Shown: positions 1 through 5,685 of the stretch, piece by piece
Layout of the letters: each line of letters begins with the position of its first letter
Position numbering within the stretch: the stretch's first letter is position 1
From: an uncultured Butyricicoccus sp.
GTDB lineage: Bacteria; Bacillota; Clostridia; Oscillospirales; Butyricicoccaceae
Assembly (NCBI GenBank): GCA_947575935.1
Contig: CANPPM010000118.1
Span: 1 to 8,180, forward strand
Direction: 5' to 3'
DNA length: 8,180 nucleotides
Made by a program: the position numbers and the translations under genes
The notes under the pieces: model-generated
What the model was told of the DNA's origin: nothing
The model's database searches: none
What the model saw: the letters and a program-made list of their open reading frames with translations, nothing else

Positions 1-1
1 G

Positions 2-253
2 CCGATGGCCCCGCCGAAAAACGGCGTTCAATTTTTTATCGGCCCGGAAAACGGGGAAAATCCGCTTTCAGATGCTTCTATGATTTATGCCAAGTATGAT
101 ATTGGCGATCTGGGACAGGGTATGATTGGGATTGTCGGGCCGACACGGATGGATTATGCGGCGCTTTCGGCACGGCTATCGCACTTTGCAGAGGGGCTGA
201 ACAAACTGATTGCAAGCACATTTCTCGAAGAGCCCGGCAGCAAAGAGGACTAA
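2..253 (+). CDS. hrcA: HrcA heat-shock repressor, C-terminal fragment
   Basis: The last 83 codons of HrcA are visible; the gene enters from the left edge in frame 2 and stops with TAA at 251-253. HrcA represses class I heat-shock operons by binding the CIRCE inverted repeat, and its activity depends on GroEL. The visible part is the end of the C-terminal region: a QFFIGPENG stretch, then SDASMIYAKYD, then the family's typical GMIGIVGPTRMDY segment (the GPTRMDY core is highly characteristic), and a final helix ending LIASTFLEE. The winged-helix DNA-binding domain lies outside the window. grpE starts 35 bp after the stop, as in the standard Bacillota operon order hrcA-grpE-dnaK-dnaJ. The Met codon at 5 is internal and not a start. 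No CIRCE element (TTAGCACTC-N9-GAGTGCTAA) was seen in this window; it would be expected upstream of hrcA. Confidence 0.93.
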   Translation, partial: PMAPPKNGVQFFIGPENGENPLSDASMIYAKYDIGDLGQGMIGIVGPTRMDYAALSARLSHFAEGLNKLIASTFLEEPGSKED

Positions 254-288
254 GTAAAAAATAAAAAAGAAAATAGAGGTTAAGATGC

Positions 289-858
289 ATGATGTCTGAA
301 AAAAAGACTCCTGAAATGGAAGATCCTGTAGAGGAGGCTGCGGCAGAGGCAGCCGAAGCGGCTGAAACGCCGGAAGAGACCGCCGGGGTGGATGAACAGT
401 CCGGACCGTCCGGGGAAGCGGCGGCAGACGGCCTGCAGGCCAGATTTGACGAGCTGAACGAACGGTTTATGCGCATGGCGGCAGAATATGAGAACTTTCG
501 AAAACGCAGCCAGCGTGAGCGCGAAGGGATACACGCCGACGCGGTTGCATACGCGGTGAAAGCGCTGCTGCCGACGGTTGACAACCTTGAGCGTGCGCTG
601 AAGGCCGAGACTGCCGACGCCGATTATAAAAAGGGCGTTGAGATGACGTATCATCAGCTGTTGGAGGCGTTCCAGGGGCTGGGCGTCACACCGATTGAAA
701 GTGCGCCCGGCGCTGCCTTTGACCCGAATTTTCACAATGCGGTGATGCATGTGGAGGACGAGGCGTTTGGGGAAGGCGAGATTGCCGAGGTGTTTCAGCA
801 GGGCTTTCAGATTGGAGAGAAAGTCATTCGCCATGCGATGGTTAAGGTCGCAAATTAG
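289..858 (+). CDS. grpE: GrpE nucleotide exchange factor
   Basis: This is the cytosolic co-chaperone that releases ADP from DnaK and so resets its substrate cycle. The 189-residue protein has a normal length for the family. Residues 1 to about 48 are acidic, Ala/Glu-rich and probably disordered. Residues about 50-110 form the long dimerising helix (LQARFDELNERFMRMAAEYENF, then FRKRSQRERE), followed by ALLPTVDNLERAL. The C-terminal beta domain, about 130-189, carries the family signature in FDPNFHNAV, GEGEIAEVFQQGF and GEKVIRHAMVKV. Two adjacent ATG codons (289 and 292) could start it; an AGAGG at 275-279 lies 9 nt before the first and 12 nt before the second, so 289 is slightly preferred. It is probably co-transcribed with hrcA. 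A 174-nt gap with a stem-loop separates it from dnaK. Confidence 0.96.
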   Translation: MMSEKKTPEMEDPVEEAAAEAAEAAETPEETAGVDEQSGPSGEAAADGLQARFDELNERFMRMAAEYENFRKRSQREREGIHADAVAYAVKALLPTVDNLERALKAETADADYKKGVEMTYHQLLEAFQGLGVTPIESAPGAAFDPNFHNAVMHVEDEAFGEGEIAEVFQQGFQIGEKVIRHAMVKVAN

Positions 859-863
859 CGGCC

Positions 864-911
864 GGCCCCGCAGGGGATTCCCCTGGATTTTGCGCGGGAA
901 TCCGGCGGGCC
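864..911 (+). other. Long stem-loop in the grpE-dnaK spacer
   Basis: An imperfect hairpin starts just after the grpE stop. The upper stem is a perfect 8-bp pair, GGATTCCC (875-882) with GGGAATCC (896-903), closing a 13-nt loop. A lower stem pairs GGCCC then GC (864-871, with one bulged C) with GCGGGCC (905-911), joined by a small internal loop. No T-run follows, so it is unlikely to be an efficient intrinsic terminator. A competing short palindrome, CAGGGGATTCCCCTG (871-885), overlaps the 5' arm. It may be an mRNA processing or 3'-end stabilising element that sets the grpE to dnaK ratio; that role is inference. Confidence 0.5.
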
Positions 912-1032
912 TACTGCGGCTTGATGGATCAGCCGGAAAGACTTTTTGCAGGTCCGTTTTACTGGCGGCGTCAGGCTTTATATTCAAGAAACAAATGATG
1001 AGCTTTGAATCATAAAAAGGAGATTTTAAATT

Positions 1033-2865
1033 ATGGGTAAGATCATCGGTATTGATTTAGGTACTACAAACAGCTGCGTTTCCGTGATGGAGGGCGGCGA
1101 GGCGGTCGTAATTGCGAACGCTGAGGGTGCGCGCACGACCCCATCGGTCGTTGCATTCTCCAAAACTGGCGAGCGTATGGTGGGTCAGGTGGCAAAGCGT
1201 CAGGCCGTTACCAATGCGGACCGCACCATTTCTTCTATCAAGCGTCAGATGGGTTCGGATTATCGTGTTTCTGTTGATGATAAGCAGTATTCCCCGCAGG
1301 AGGTTTCTGCCATGATCCTGCAGAAGCTGAAAGCGGACGCAGAGGCCTATATTGGCGCTACGGTGACCCAGGCAGTGATTACCGTCCCGGCATATTTCAC
1401 CGATTCTCAGCGTCAGGCAACCAAGGATGCAGGCCGTATTGCAGGCCTGGAAGTGCTGCGTATTATTAACGAGCCGACTGCAGCTGCGCTTGCCTACGGC
1501 GTAGATAAGGAAACCGAACAGAAGGTCATGGTTTATGACCTGGGCGGCGGTACTTTTGACGTATCGATTCTCGACATTGGCGACGGCGTGTTGGAGGTGC
1601 TGGCGACGGCGGGCAATAACCGCCTTGGCGGCGATGATTTTGACGACCGTATTGTCAAGTGGATGATCGATCAGTTTAAGAAGAGCGACGGCATCGATCT
1701 TTCGAGTGATAAAATGGCGCTGCAGCGTTTGAAGGAAGCGGCGGAAAAAGCAAAGATTGAGCTTTCCGGCATGACCTCCACTTCGATCAATCAGCCGTAT
1801 ATTACGGCCGATGCAACCGGCCCTAAGCATTTGGAGCTGACCCTGACCCGCGCGATGTTCAACGAGCTGACTGCGGATCTGGTTGAGGCGACGATGGGCC
1901 CGGTGCGTCAGGCGATGAGCGATGCTGGCCTGCAGGCGGGGGATTTGTCTAAGGTGCTGCTGGTCGGCGGTTCGTCCCGCATTCCCGCAGTGCAGGATGC
2001 GGTGCGCAATATTACCGGGAAGGATGGCTTTAAGGGCATCAATCCGGATGAATGCGTGGCAATTGGCGCGGCCATTCAGGGCGGCGTACTGGGCGGCGAG
2101 GTCAAGGATGTACTGCTGCTTGACGTAACGCCGCTGTCCCTCGGTATTGAAACACAGTATGGCGTGTTTACCCGTCTGATTGACCGGAATACGACAATCC
2201 CGACGAAGAAGAGCCAGATTTTCTCAACGGCTGCCGATAATCAGCCCCAGGTGGAAATTCATGTGCTGCAGGGTGAGCGTGATATGGCGGCAGGCAATAA
2301 GACGCTCGGCCGTTTCAATCTGGACGGCATTGCCCCCGCGCCGCGCGGCGTTCCCCAGATTGAGGTAACTTTTGATATCGATGCAAACGGCATTGTTAAT
2401 GTTTCTGCAAAGGATCTTGGCACCGGACGGGAGCAAAAGATTACGATCACGGCCTCTTCCAACCTGTCGCAAGAGGAGATCGAGAAGGCCATGCATGAGG
2501 CGGAACAGTTTGCCGCTGAGGATAAAAAGAACAAGGAGAACGCCGAAGCACGCAACAACGCGGAACAGCTGGTGTTCCAGTCTGAAAAGGCGCTGGGTGA
2601 GCTGGGGGATAAGATTTCTCCTGAGGAAAAGAGCCATGTAGAGGCCGAGGTTGCCAAGGTCAAGGAGGCGCTTAAGGGCTCCGATACCGAAATGATTAAG
2701 ATGGCGTCGGAAAGCCTTTCCAAGGTGTTCGGCGATATCGCGCAGAAGATGTATGCGCAGCAGGGTCCGCAGCAGGGCGCGCCCGATATGGGCGGGCAGC
2801 AAGGCGGTGCGAACGGCGGCGACTTTGTAGACGCCGACTTTACCGAGGTCCATGACGATCACTAA
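1033..2865 (+). CDS. dnaK: DnaK (Hsp70) chaperone
   Basis: This is the ATP-driven Hsp70 chaperone, working with DnaJ and GrpE in the cytosol. The 610-residue protein is complete. The ATPase domain (1 to about 358) shows the phosphate-1 motif GIDLGTTNSC (6-15), NEPTAAALAYG (146-156), phosphate-2 VYDLGGGTFDVSI (167-179) and the adenosine motif VLLVGGSSRIP (308-318). The hydrophobic interdomain linker DVLLLDVTPLS (359-369) leads to the beta-sandwich substrate domain, followed by a helical lid from about 480. A Gln/Gly-rich tail (575-596) precedes the conserved acidic end DADFTEVHDDH. The segment around residues 74-85 is short and lacks the roughly two-dozen-residue insertion of proteobacterial DnaK, a known Gram-positive feature. 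GGAG at 1019-1022 lies 10 nt before the ATG. No CIRCE or convincing promoter is seen just upstream, so transcription from the hrcA promoter is likely. Confidence 0.99.
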   Translation: MGKIIGIDLGTTNSCVSVMEGGEAVVIANAEGARTTPSVVAFSKTGERMVGQVAKRQAVTNADRTISSIKRQMGSDYRVSVDDKQYSPQEVSAMILQKLKADAEAYIGATVTQAVITVPAYFTDSQRQATKDAGRIAGLEVLRIINEPTAAALAYGVDKETEQKVMVYDLGGGTFDVSILDIGDGVLEVLATAGNNRLGGDDFDDRIVKWMIDQFKKSDGIDLSSDKMALQRLKEAAEKAKIELSGMTSTSINQPYITADATGPKHLELTLTRAMFNELTADLVEATMGPVRQAMSDAGLQAGDLSKVLLVGGSSRIPAVQDAVRNITGKDGFKGINPDECVAIGAAIQGGVLGGEVKDVLLLDVTPLSLGIETQYGVFTRLIDRNTTIPTKKSQIFSTAADNQPQVEIHVLQGERDMAAGNKTLGRFNLDGIAPAPRGVPQIEVTFDIDANGIVNVSAKDLGTGREQKITITASSNLSQEEIEKAMHEAEQFAAEDKKNKENAEARNNAEQLVFQSEKALGELGDKISPEEKSHVEAEVAKVKEALKGSDTEMIKMASESLSKVFGDIAQKMYAQQGPQQGAPDMGGQQGGANGGDFVDADFTEVHDDH

Positions 2866-2993
2866 GAAGCGGTTTCCCATTTTTTCAAACGCTGTCTCAG
2901 GGGGCCGTTACCGGCGGGTATCAAACAGGAAGCAGGTTTCGTAGGCTGGCCTGCAGCGTGTGTTTGGCTGAGAAGCCTGCGGACCGGGATCCA

Positions 2994-3036
2994 ACACGCT
3001 TTCGCGGTGCATACAGTGTACGCCGCGAAAGCGTGT
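2994..3036 (+). repeat. Perfect 14-bp inverted repeat (stem-loop)
   Basis: The arm ACACGCTTTCGCGG (2994-3007) is the exact reverse complement of CCGCGAAAGCGTGT (3023-3036), with a 15-nt spacer. As RNA it is a stable hairpin without a U-tract. The 5' arm can instead pair with an upstream GCGTGTGTTTGG (2956-2967) through CCAACACGC (2991-2999), with one bulged T. The two structures exclude each other, as in attenuator leaders. As DNA it could also be a protein operator, but it does not match CIRCE. Confidence 0.7.
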
Positions 3037-3080
3037 GTGAAACGGCGGCAGGCAGAGAATGCATTTTAAATGGAACGGGC

Positions 3081-3101
3081 AGGCGGGACGGGTTCCCGCC
3101 T
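3081..3101 (+). repeat. 8-bp perfect hairpin before dnaJ
   Basis: AGGCGGGA (3081-3088) pairs exactly with TCCCGCCT (3094-3101) around a 5-nt loop. The sequence after it is ATCCCTTGTG, not a T-run, so it is not a standard terminator. It lies 86 nt before the dnaJ start and could protect the 5' end of a processed dnaJ message; this role is inference. Confidence 0.5.
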
Positions 3102-3174
3102 ATCCCTTGTGCATCCGCCATTTTGGTTTGTGAGGACAGGTTCTGATCTGCAAAGATTGATCCAGAATGGTTTC

Positions 3175-3180
3175 GAGGTG
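3175..3180 (+). promoter_or_regulatory. dnaJ ribosome binding site
   Basis: GAGGTG at 3175-3180 lies 7 nt before the ATG at 3188. This decides the start against the in-frame TTG at 3182, which would leave only 1 nt of spacing. Confidence 0.75.
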
Positions 3181-3187
3181 ATTGATA

Positions 3188-4318
3188 ATGGCTGATAAAA
3201 GAGATTATTATGAAGTGCTGGGGGTCGGCAAGAATGCGAGTGACGATGAGATCAAAAAGGCGCACCGTAAGCTTGCGAAAAAATACCACCCGGATTTGAA
3301 TAAGGACAACCCGGAGGCCGCCGAAAAGTTCAAGGAGCTGAATGAGGCGTATGAGGTGCTCTCTGATAAGGAGAAAAAGGCGAAGTACGATCAGTTTGGC
3401 TTTGCGGGCGTGGATCCCAATTACGGCGGCGGCGGCGGGTTCGGCGGCTTTGGCGGATTCGATATGGGCGACCTGGGCGATATTTTCGGCTCTTTCTTTG
3501 GCGGAGGATCGACCCGGTCACGGCGGAACGCGCCGCAGCGCGGCGAAACGCTGCAGCAGCGGGTGATGCTTTCCTTTGAGGAGGCGGCATTTGGCTGCGA
3601 AAAAGAGATTACGATTGGCCGCGTGGAGACTTGTGAGGAATGCGGAGGTTCGGGCGCTGCGCCGGGGACTTCGGCAGACACCTGTTCTACCTGCCGCGGG
3701 ACCGGTACCGTGACCCAGACCCAGCGTACGCCGCTGGGCATGTTTCAGACGCAGAGTGCCTGTCCGAACTGCCGCGGGACCGGGAAAATCATCAAGACGC
3801 CCTGCAAGAAGTGCGGCGGTAAGGGCAAGGTGCGTAACAGCAGGACCTTAAAGGTCAAGATACCTGCCGGGATTGACGACGGGCAGTCCATTCAGCTGCG
3901 AGGCCAGGGCGGCGCAGGCAGCAACGGCGGACCGGCGGGAGATGTGATTGTAACCATTGGCATCCGGCCGCATCCGCTGTTTACCCGCGAAGGCTCGGAT
4001 GTGCTGTGTGAGATTCCAATTTCCTTTACACAAGCAGCGTTGGGCGTAACGCTGCAGGTTCCGACGATCGATGGCAAGATTGAGTATCAGGTGCCTGAGG
4101 GGACGCAGACCGGTACGGTCTTCCGTATGCGCGGCAAAGGGATACAGAATGTGAACGGGCGTGGACGGGGCGACCAGTTTGTACGCGTCAACATTGAGGT
4201 CCCGAGAAACCTGTCGCAAAAACAGAAAGAGCTGCTGCGGGAATTTGAGGATTCCAGCAATGCTAACCATACGGCGCGGCAGGGCTTCTGGGAAAAGGTC
4301 AAAAACGCCTTTAAGTGA
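3188..4318 (+). CDS. dnaJ: DnaJ (Hsp40) co-chaperone
   Basis: This is the class I J-protein that delivers unfolded clients to DnaK and stimulates its ATPase. From ATG 3188 the protein has 376 residues, normal for the family. The J domain (about 1-70, starting MADKRDYYEVLGV) holds the essential HPD at 34-36. A Gly/Phe-rich region spans about 80-107. The zinc domain has all four CxxCxGxG repeats, with cysteine pairs at 149/152, 166/169, 192/195 and 206/209, enough for two zinc ions. The C-terminal client-binding domains follow, with KIPAGIDDGQ, RPHPLFTREG and the VPEGTQTGTVFRMRGKG motif. It is the last gene of the chaperone operon and is followed at once by an intrinsic terminator; prmA, often next in Bacillota, is not here. 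Confidence 0.98.
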   Translation: MADKRDYYEVLGVGKNASDDEIKKAHRKLAKKYHPDLNKDNPEAAEKFKELNEAYEVLSDKEKKAKYDQFGFAGVDPNYGGGGGFGGFGGFDMGDLGDIFGSFFGGGSTRSRRNAPQRGETLQQRVMLSFEEAAFGCEKEITIGRVETCEECGGSGAAPGTSADTCSTCRGTGTVTQTQRTPLGMFQTQSACPNCRGTGKIIKTPCKKCGGKGKVRNSRTLKVKIPAGIDDGQSIQLRGQGGAGSNGGPAGDVIVTIGIRPHPLFTREGSDVLCEIPISFTQAALGVTLQVPTIDGKIEYQVPEGTQTGTVFRMRGKGIQNVNGRGRGDQFVRVNIEVPRNLSQKQKELLREFEDSSNANHTARQGFWEKVKNAFK

Positions 4319-4321
4319 AAT

Positions 4322-4356
4322 TGCCGGCGCGGTCACAGAGCCGCGCCGGTATTTTT
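4322..4356 (+). terminator. Intrinsic terminator of the chaperone operon
   Basis: A perfect 9-bp GC stem, CCGGCGCGG (4324-4332) with CCGCGCCGG (4341-4349), closes an 8-nt loop. It can be extended outward by G-T and T-A pairs, and a five-T run follows at 4352-4356. It starts 4 nt after the dnaJ stop codon and separates the chaperone operon from the amino-acid genes downstream. Confidence 0.93.
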
Positions 4357-4437
4357 GTACAGCTGCACTGCAATATCGGGCTTTTTATCGCCGCTTCTGT
4401 GTAATCTGTCGAAATCCGGGTTTTCTCCAATTTTTTC

Positions 4438-4466
4438 TTGACGGATTAGGAACGGTGCTTTACAAT
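4438..4466 (+). promoter_or_regulatory. Sigma-A promoter of the GOGAT operon
   Basis: A -35 box TTGACG (4438-4443; 5 of 6 matches) and a -10 box TACAAT (4461-4466; 5 of 6 matches) are separated by exactly 17 nt. The predicted start point is about 4473-4474. The promoter lies in the 260-nt gap after the dnaJ terminator and is the only good promoter seen before the amidotransferase gene. A T-rich tract just upstream (4431-4436) could help. Its first transcribed bases run directly into the terminator-like hairpin at 4478. Confidence 0.8.
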
Positions 4467-4477
4467 AAAGATCAGAC

Positions 4478-4541
4478 AATGGTGTCTGCGAGAAGCGCTT
4501 TCATCTTCGGATGAGGGGGCTTGCCGCAGGCGCCATTTTTT
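4478..4541 (+). terminator. Leader terminator/attenuator hairpin with UUCG loop
   Basis: The bases 4478-4537 fold symmetrically into one rod. From the outside in: 13 bp (4478-4490 with 4525-4537, including two G-U pairs), a 2x2 internal loop, 4 bp (AAGC, 4493-4496, with GCTT, 4519-4522), a G-G mismatch, and 8 bp (4498-4505 with 4510-4517, two of them G-U) capped by a C(UUCG)G tetraloop at 4506-4509. That gives 25 pairs out of 28 positions. A six-T run (4536-4541) follows directly, which makes it a strong intrinsic terminator shape reading in the + direction. It lies between the promoter and the amidotransferase start, so it is a likely attenuator, or the 3' end of a short RNA of roughly 70 nt. 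No known riboswitch aptamer was recognised. Confidence 0.8.
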
Positions 4542-4563
4542 GTATCTGAAATTTTGTATGATC

Positions 4564-4571
4564 AAAGGAGG
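4564..4571 (+). promoter_or_regulatory. Strong ribosome binding site of the amidotransferase gene
   Basis: AAAGGAGG lies 7 nt before the ATG at 4579. It fixes the start there and rules out the in-frame TTG at 4540 and ATG at 4558, which lie inside or next to the terminator hairpin and have no ribosome site. Confidence 0.88.
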
Positions 4572-4578
4572 CATTTCC

Positions 4579-5685
4579 ATGCTGCAAAAAGAAGGGCAGG
4601 TACGCATCCCCTCAGGCTGCGCGATCTCCGGTATTTTTCAGAGGGACGGCTCGCGTATTGACGGCTCGCACATCATCTCTTCCATTGCTGCCATGCATGA
4701 CCGCTCCAATGGCCTGGGCGGCGGATTTGCCGGTTATGGGATCTACCCGGAATACAAGGATTTTTATGCGTTTCATATTTTTTATGACCATCAGACTGCG
4801 CGCGATACCTGTGAAGCATTCCTGAAGAGCCATTTTGATATCGTCAGTCTGTCAAAAATTCCGGTACGCCGTCACCCGCGTATTACCGATGAACCTATGA
4901 TCTGGCGCTATTTTCTCGCCCCGCGGCATGCCAAACTGGAGTCCAGTCAACTGGATGAGCGCGAATTTACCGCCCGCTGTGTGATCCGCGTCAACGACCA
5001 GTTTGACGGCGCATATATTTTCTCTTCGGGCAAGAATATGGGGGTGTTTAAGGCGTCCGGATTTCCTGAAGATGTTGGCGAGTATTACCGGCTGGAGGAA
5101 TACAGCGCCTACTCCTGGACGGCGCATGGGCGTTATCCGACCAATACGCCTGGATGGTGGGGCGGGGCGCATCCGTTTGCGCTGCTGGATACCACGGTTG
5201 TGCATAATGGTGAGATTTCTTCTTACGATGCCAATCGCCGGTTCATTGAGATGTTTGGTTATCACTGCAATTTGCTGACAGATACCGAGGTTATTACCTA
5301 TATCATTGATTATTTAAACCGCAGGGTCGGGCTGACGCTGGAGGAGATTGCCCATGTCATTGCCGCCCCGTTTTGGTCGACGATTGAGGGAAAACCGGAG
5401 AAGGAGCGTGAGACCTTCACCTATCTGCGCAACGCGTTTTCCAGTCTGTGCATAACGGGTCCGTTTTCTGTTTTGGTTGGCTTTGAGGGCGGGTTGATGG
5501 CGCTCAATGACCGCCTGAAGCTTCGCTCTATGGTAGTTGGTGAAAAGGGAAAGCGTGTTTACATTGCGTCGGAAGAGTGTGCGATTCGTGTGATAGCGCC
5601 CTCGCTGGACCGGGTCTGGTCCCCGCGCGGCGGCGAGCCTGTGCTCGTCGGGCTGGAAGAAGGAGGGAAACAAAATGGCCATTGA
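4579..5685 (+). CDS. Glutamate synthase amidotransferase subunit (class II GATase)
   Basis: This is a stand-alone glutaminase subunit of a split glutamate synthase (GltB1/GlxB-like); it should hydrolyse glutamine to glutamate and pass ammonia to the FMN subunit encoded next. The protein has 368 residues from ATG 4579. The Ntn-type fold is shown by PSGCAISGIF (11-20) with a candidate nucleophile Cys14, the glutamine-binding AHGRYPTNT (182-190; Arg185), HNGEISSY (209-216) and LLTDTEV (232-238). Class II enzymes use an N-terminal cysteine, so removal of 13 residues is expected; the cut is inferred from the motif position. The remaining sequence has no added domain. It overlaps the next gene by 11 nt, which implies translational coupling. 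An alternative is the related N-methylglutamate synthase subunit (MgsA type), less likely given the Fe-S and FAD neighbours. Confidence 0.88.
   Translation: MLQKEGQVRIPSGCAISGIFQRDGSRIDGSHIISSIAAMHDRSNGLGGGFAGYGIYPEYKDFYAFHIFYDHQTARDTCEAFLKSHFDIVSLSKIPVRRHPRITDEPMIWRYFLAPRHAKLESSQLDEREFTARCVIRVNDQFDGAYIFSSGKNMGVFKASGFPEDVGEYYRLEEYSAYSWTAHGRYPTNTPGWWGGAHPFALLDTTVVHNGEISSYDANRRFIEMFGYHCNLLTDTEVITYIIDYLNRRVGLTLEEIAHVIAAPFWSTIEGKPEKERETFTYLRNAFSSLCITGPFSVLVGFEGGLMALNDRLKLRSMVVGEKGKRVYIASEECAIRVIAPSLDRVWSPRGGEPVLVGLEEGGKQNGH

Larger units (their letters stand above)
2866..3187 (+). other. Non-coding dnaK-dnaJ spacer with inverted repeats
   Basis: This 322-nt gap separates two genes that are normally close together. 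I see no supported gene in it: a possible 62-codon reading frame at 2958-3146 has no ribosome site and no recognisable composition. It holds a perfect 14-bp inverted repeat (2994-3036) and a second 8-bp hairpin (3081-3101), neither followed by a T-run, and then the dnaJ ribosome site. The T-run just after dnaK (about 2881-2886) sits inside a weak AGCG/CGCT loop and does not form a proper terminator. I found no CIRCE repeat and no good sigma-A promoter. dnaJ is probably read through from dnaK, with the hairpins affecting message processing or the relative level of dnaJ. Confidence 0.7.

Noticed and set aside
958..984. TTTACT and TATATT as a possible dnaK promoter
   Set aside because: The -35 match is weak (4 of 6) and the spacing is only 15 nt; not convincing without mapped 5' ends.
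1057..1830. Long open frames antisense to dnaK, and similar ones opposite the GOGAT core
   Set aside because: They mirror the codon bias of the well-supported + strand genes, have no ribosome sites and resemble no family.
2866..2900. Possible terminator after dnaK with the T-run at about 2881-2886
   Set aside because: The only stem is a short bulged AGCG/CGCT-TTT/AAA pairing with the T-run in its loop, not after it.
2958..3146. 62-codon reading frame in the dnaK-dnaJ spacer
   Set aside because: No ribosome site, no recognisable protein features, and it overlaps the inverted repeats; it is most likely chance in GC-rich DNA.
4557..4562. TATGAT resembling a -10 box just before the amidotransferase
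   Set aside because: No -35 box lies at the right distance, and the start point would fall inside the ribosome site.
4540..4578. In-frame N-terminal extension of the amidotransferase starting at TTG 4540 or ATG 4558
   Set aside because: It lies on the T-run of the leader hairpin and has no ribosome site, while AAAGGAGG sits 7 nt before ATG 4579 and the catalytic-cysteine motif fits that start.
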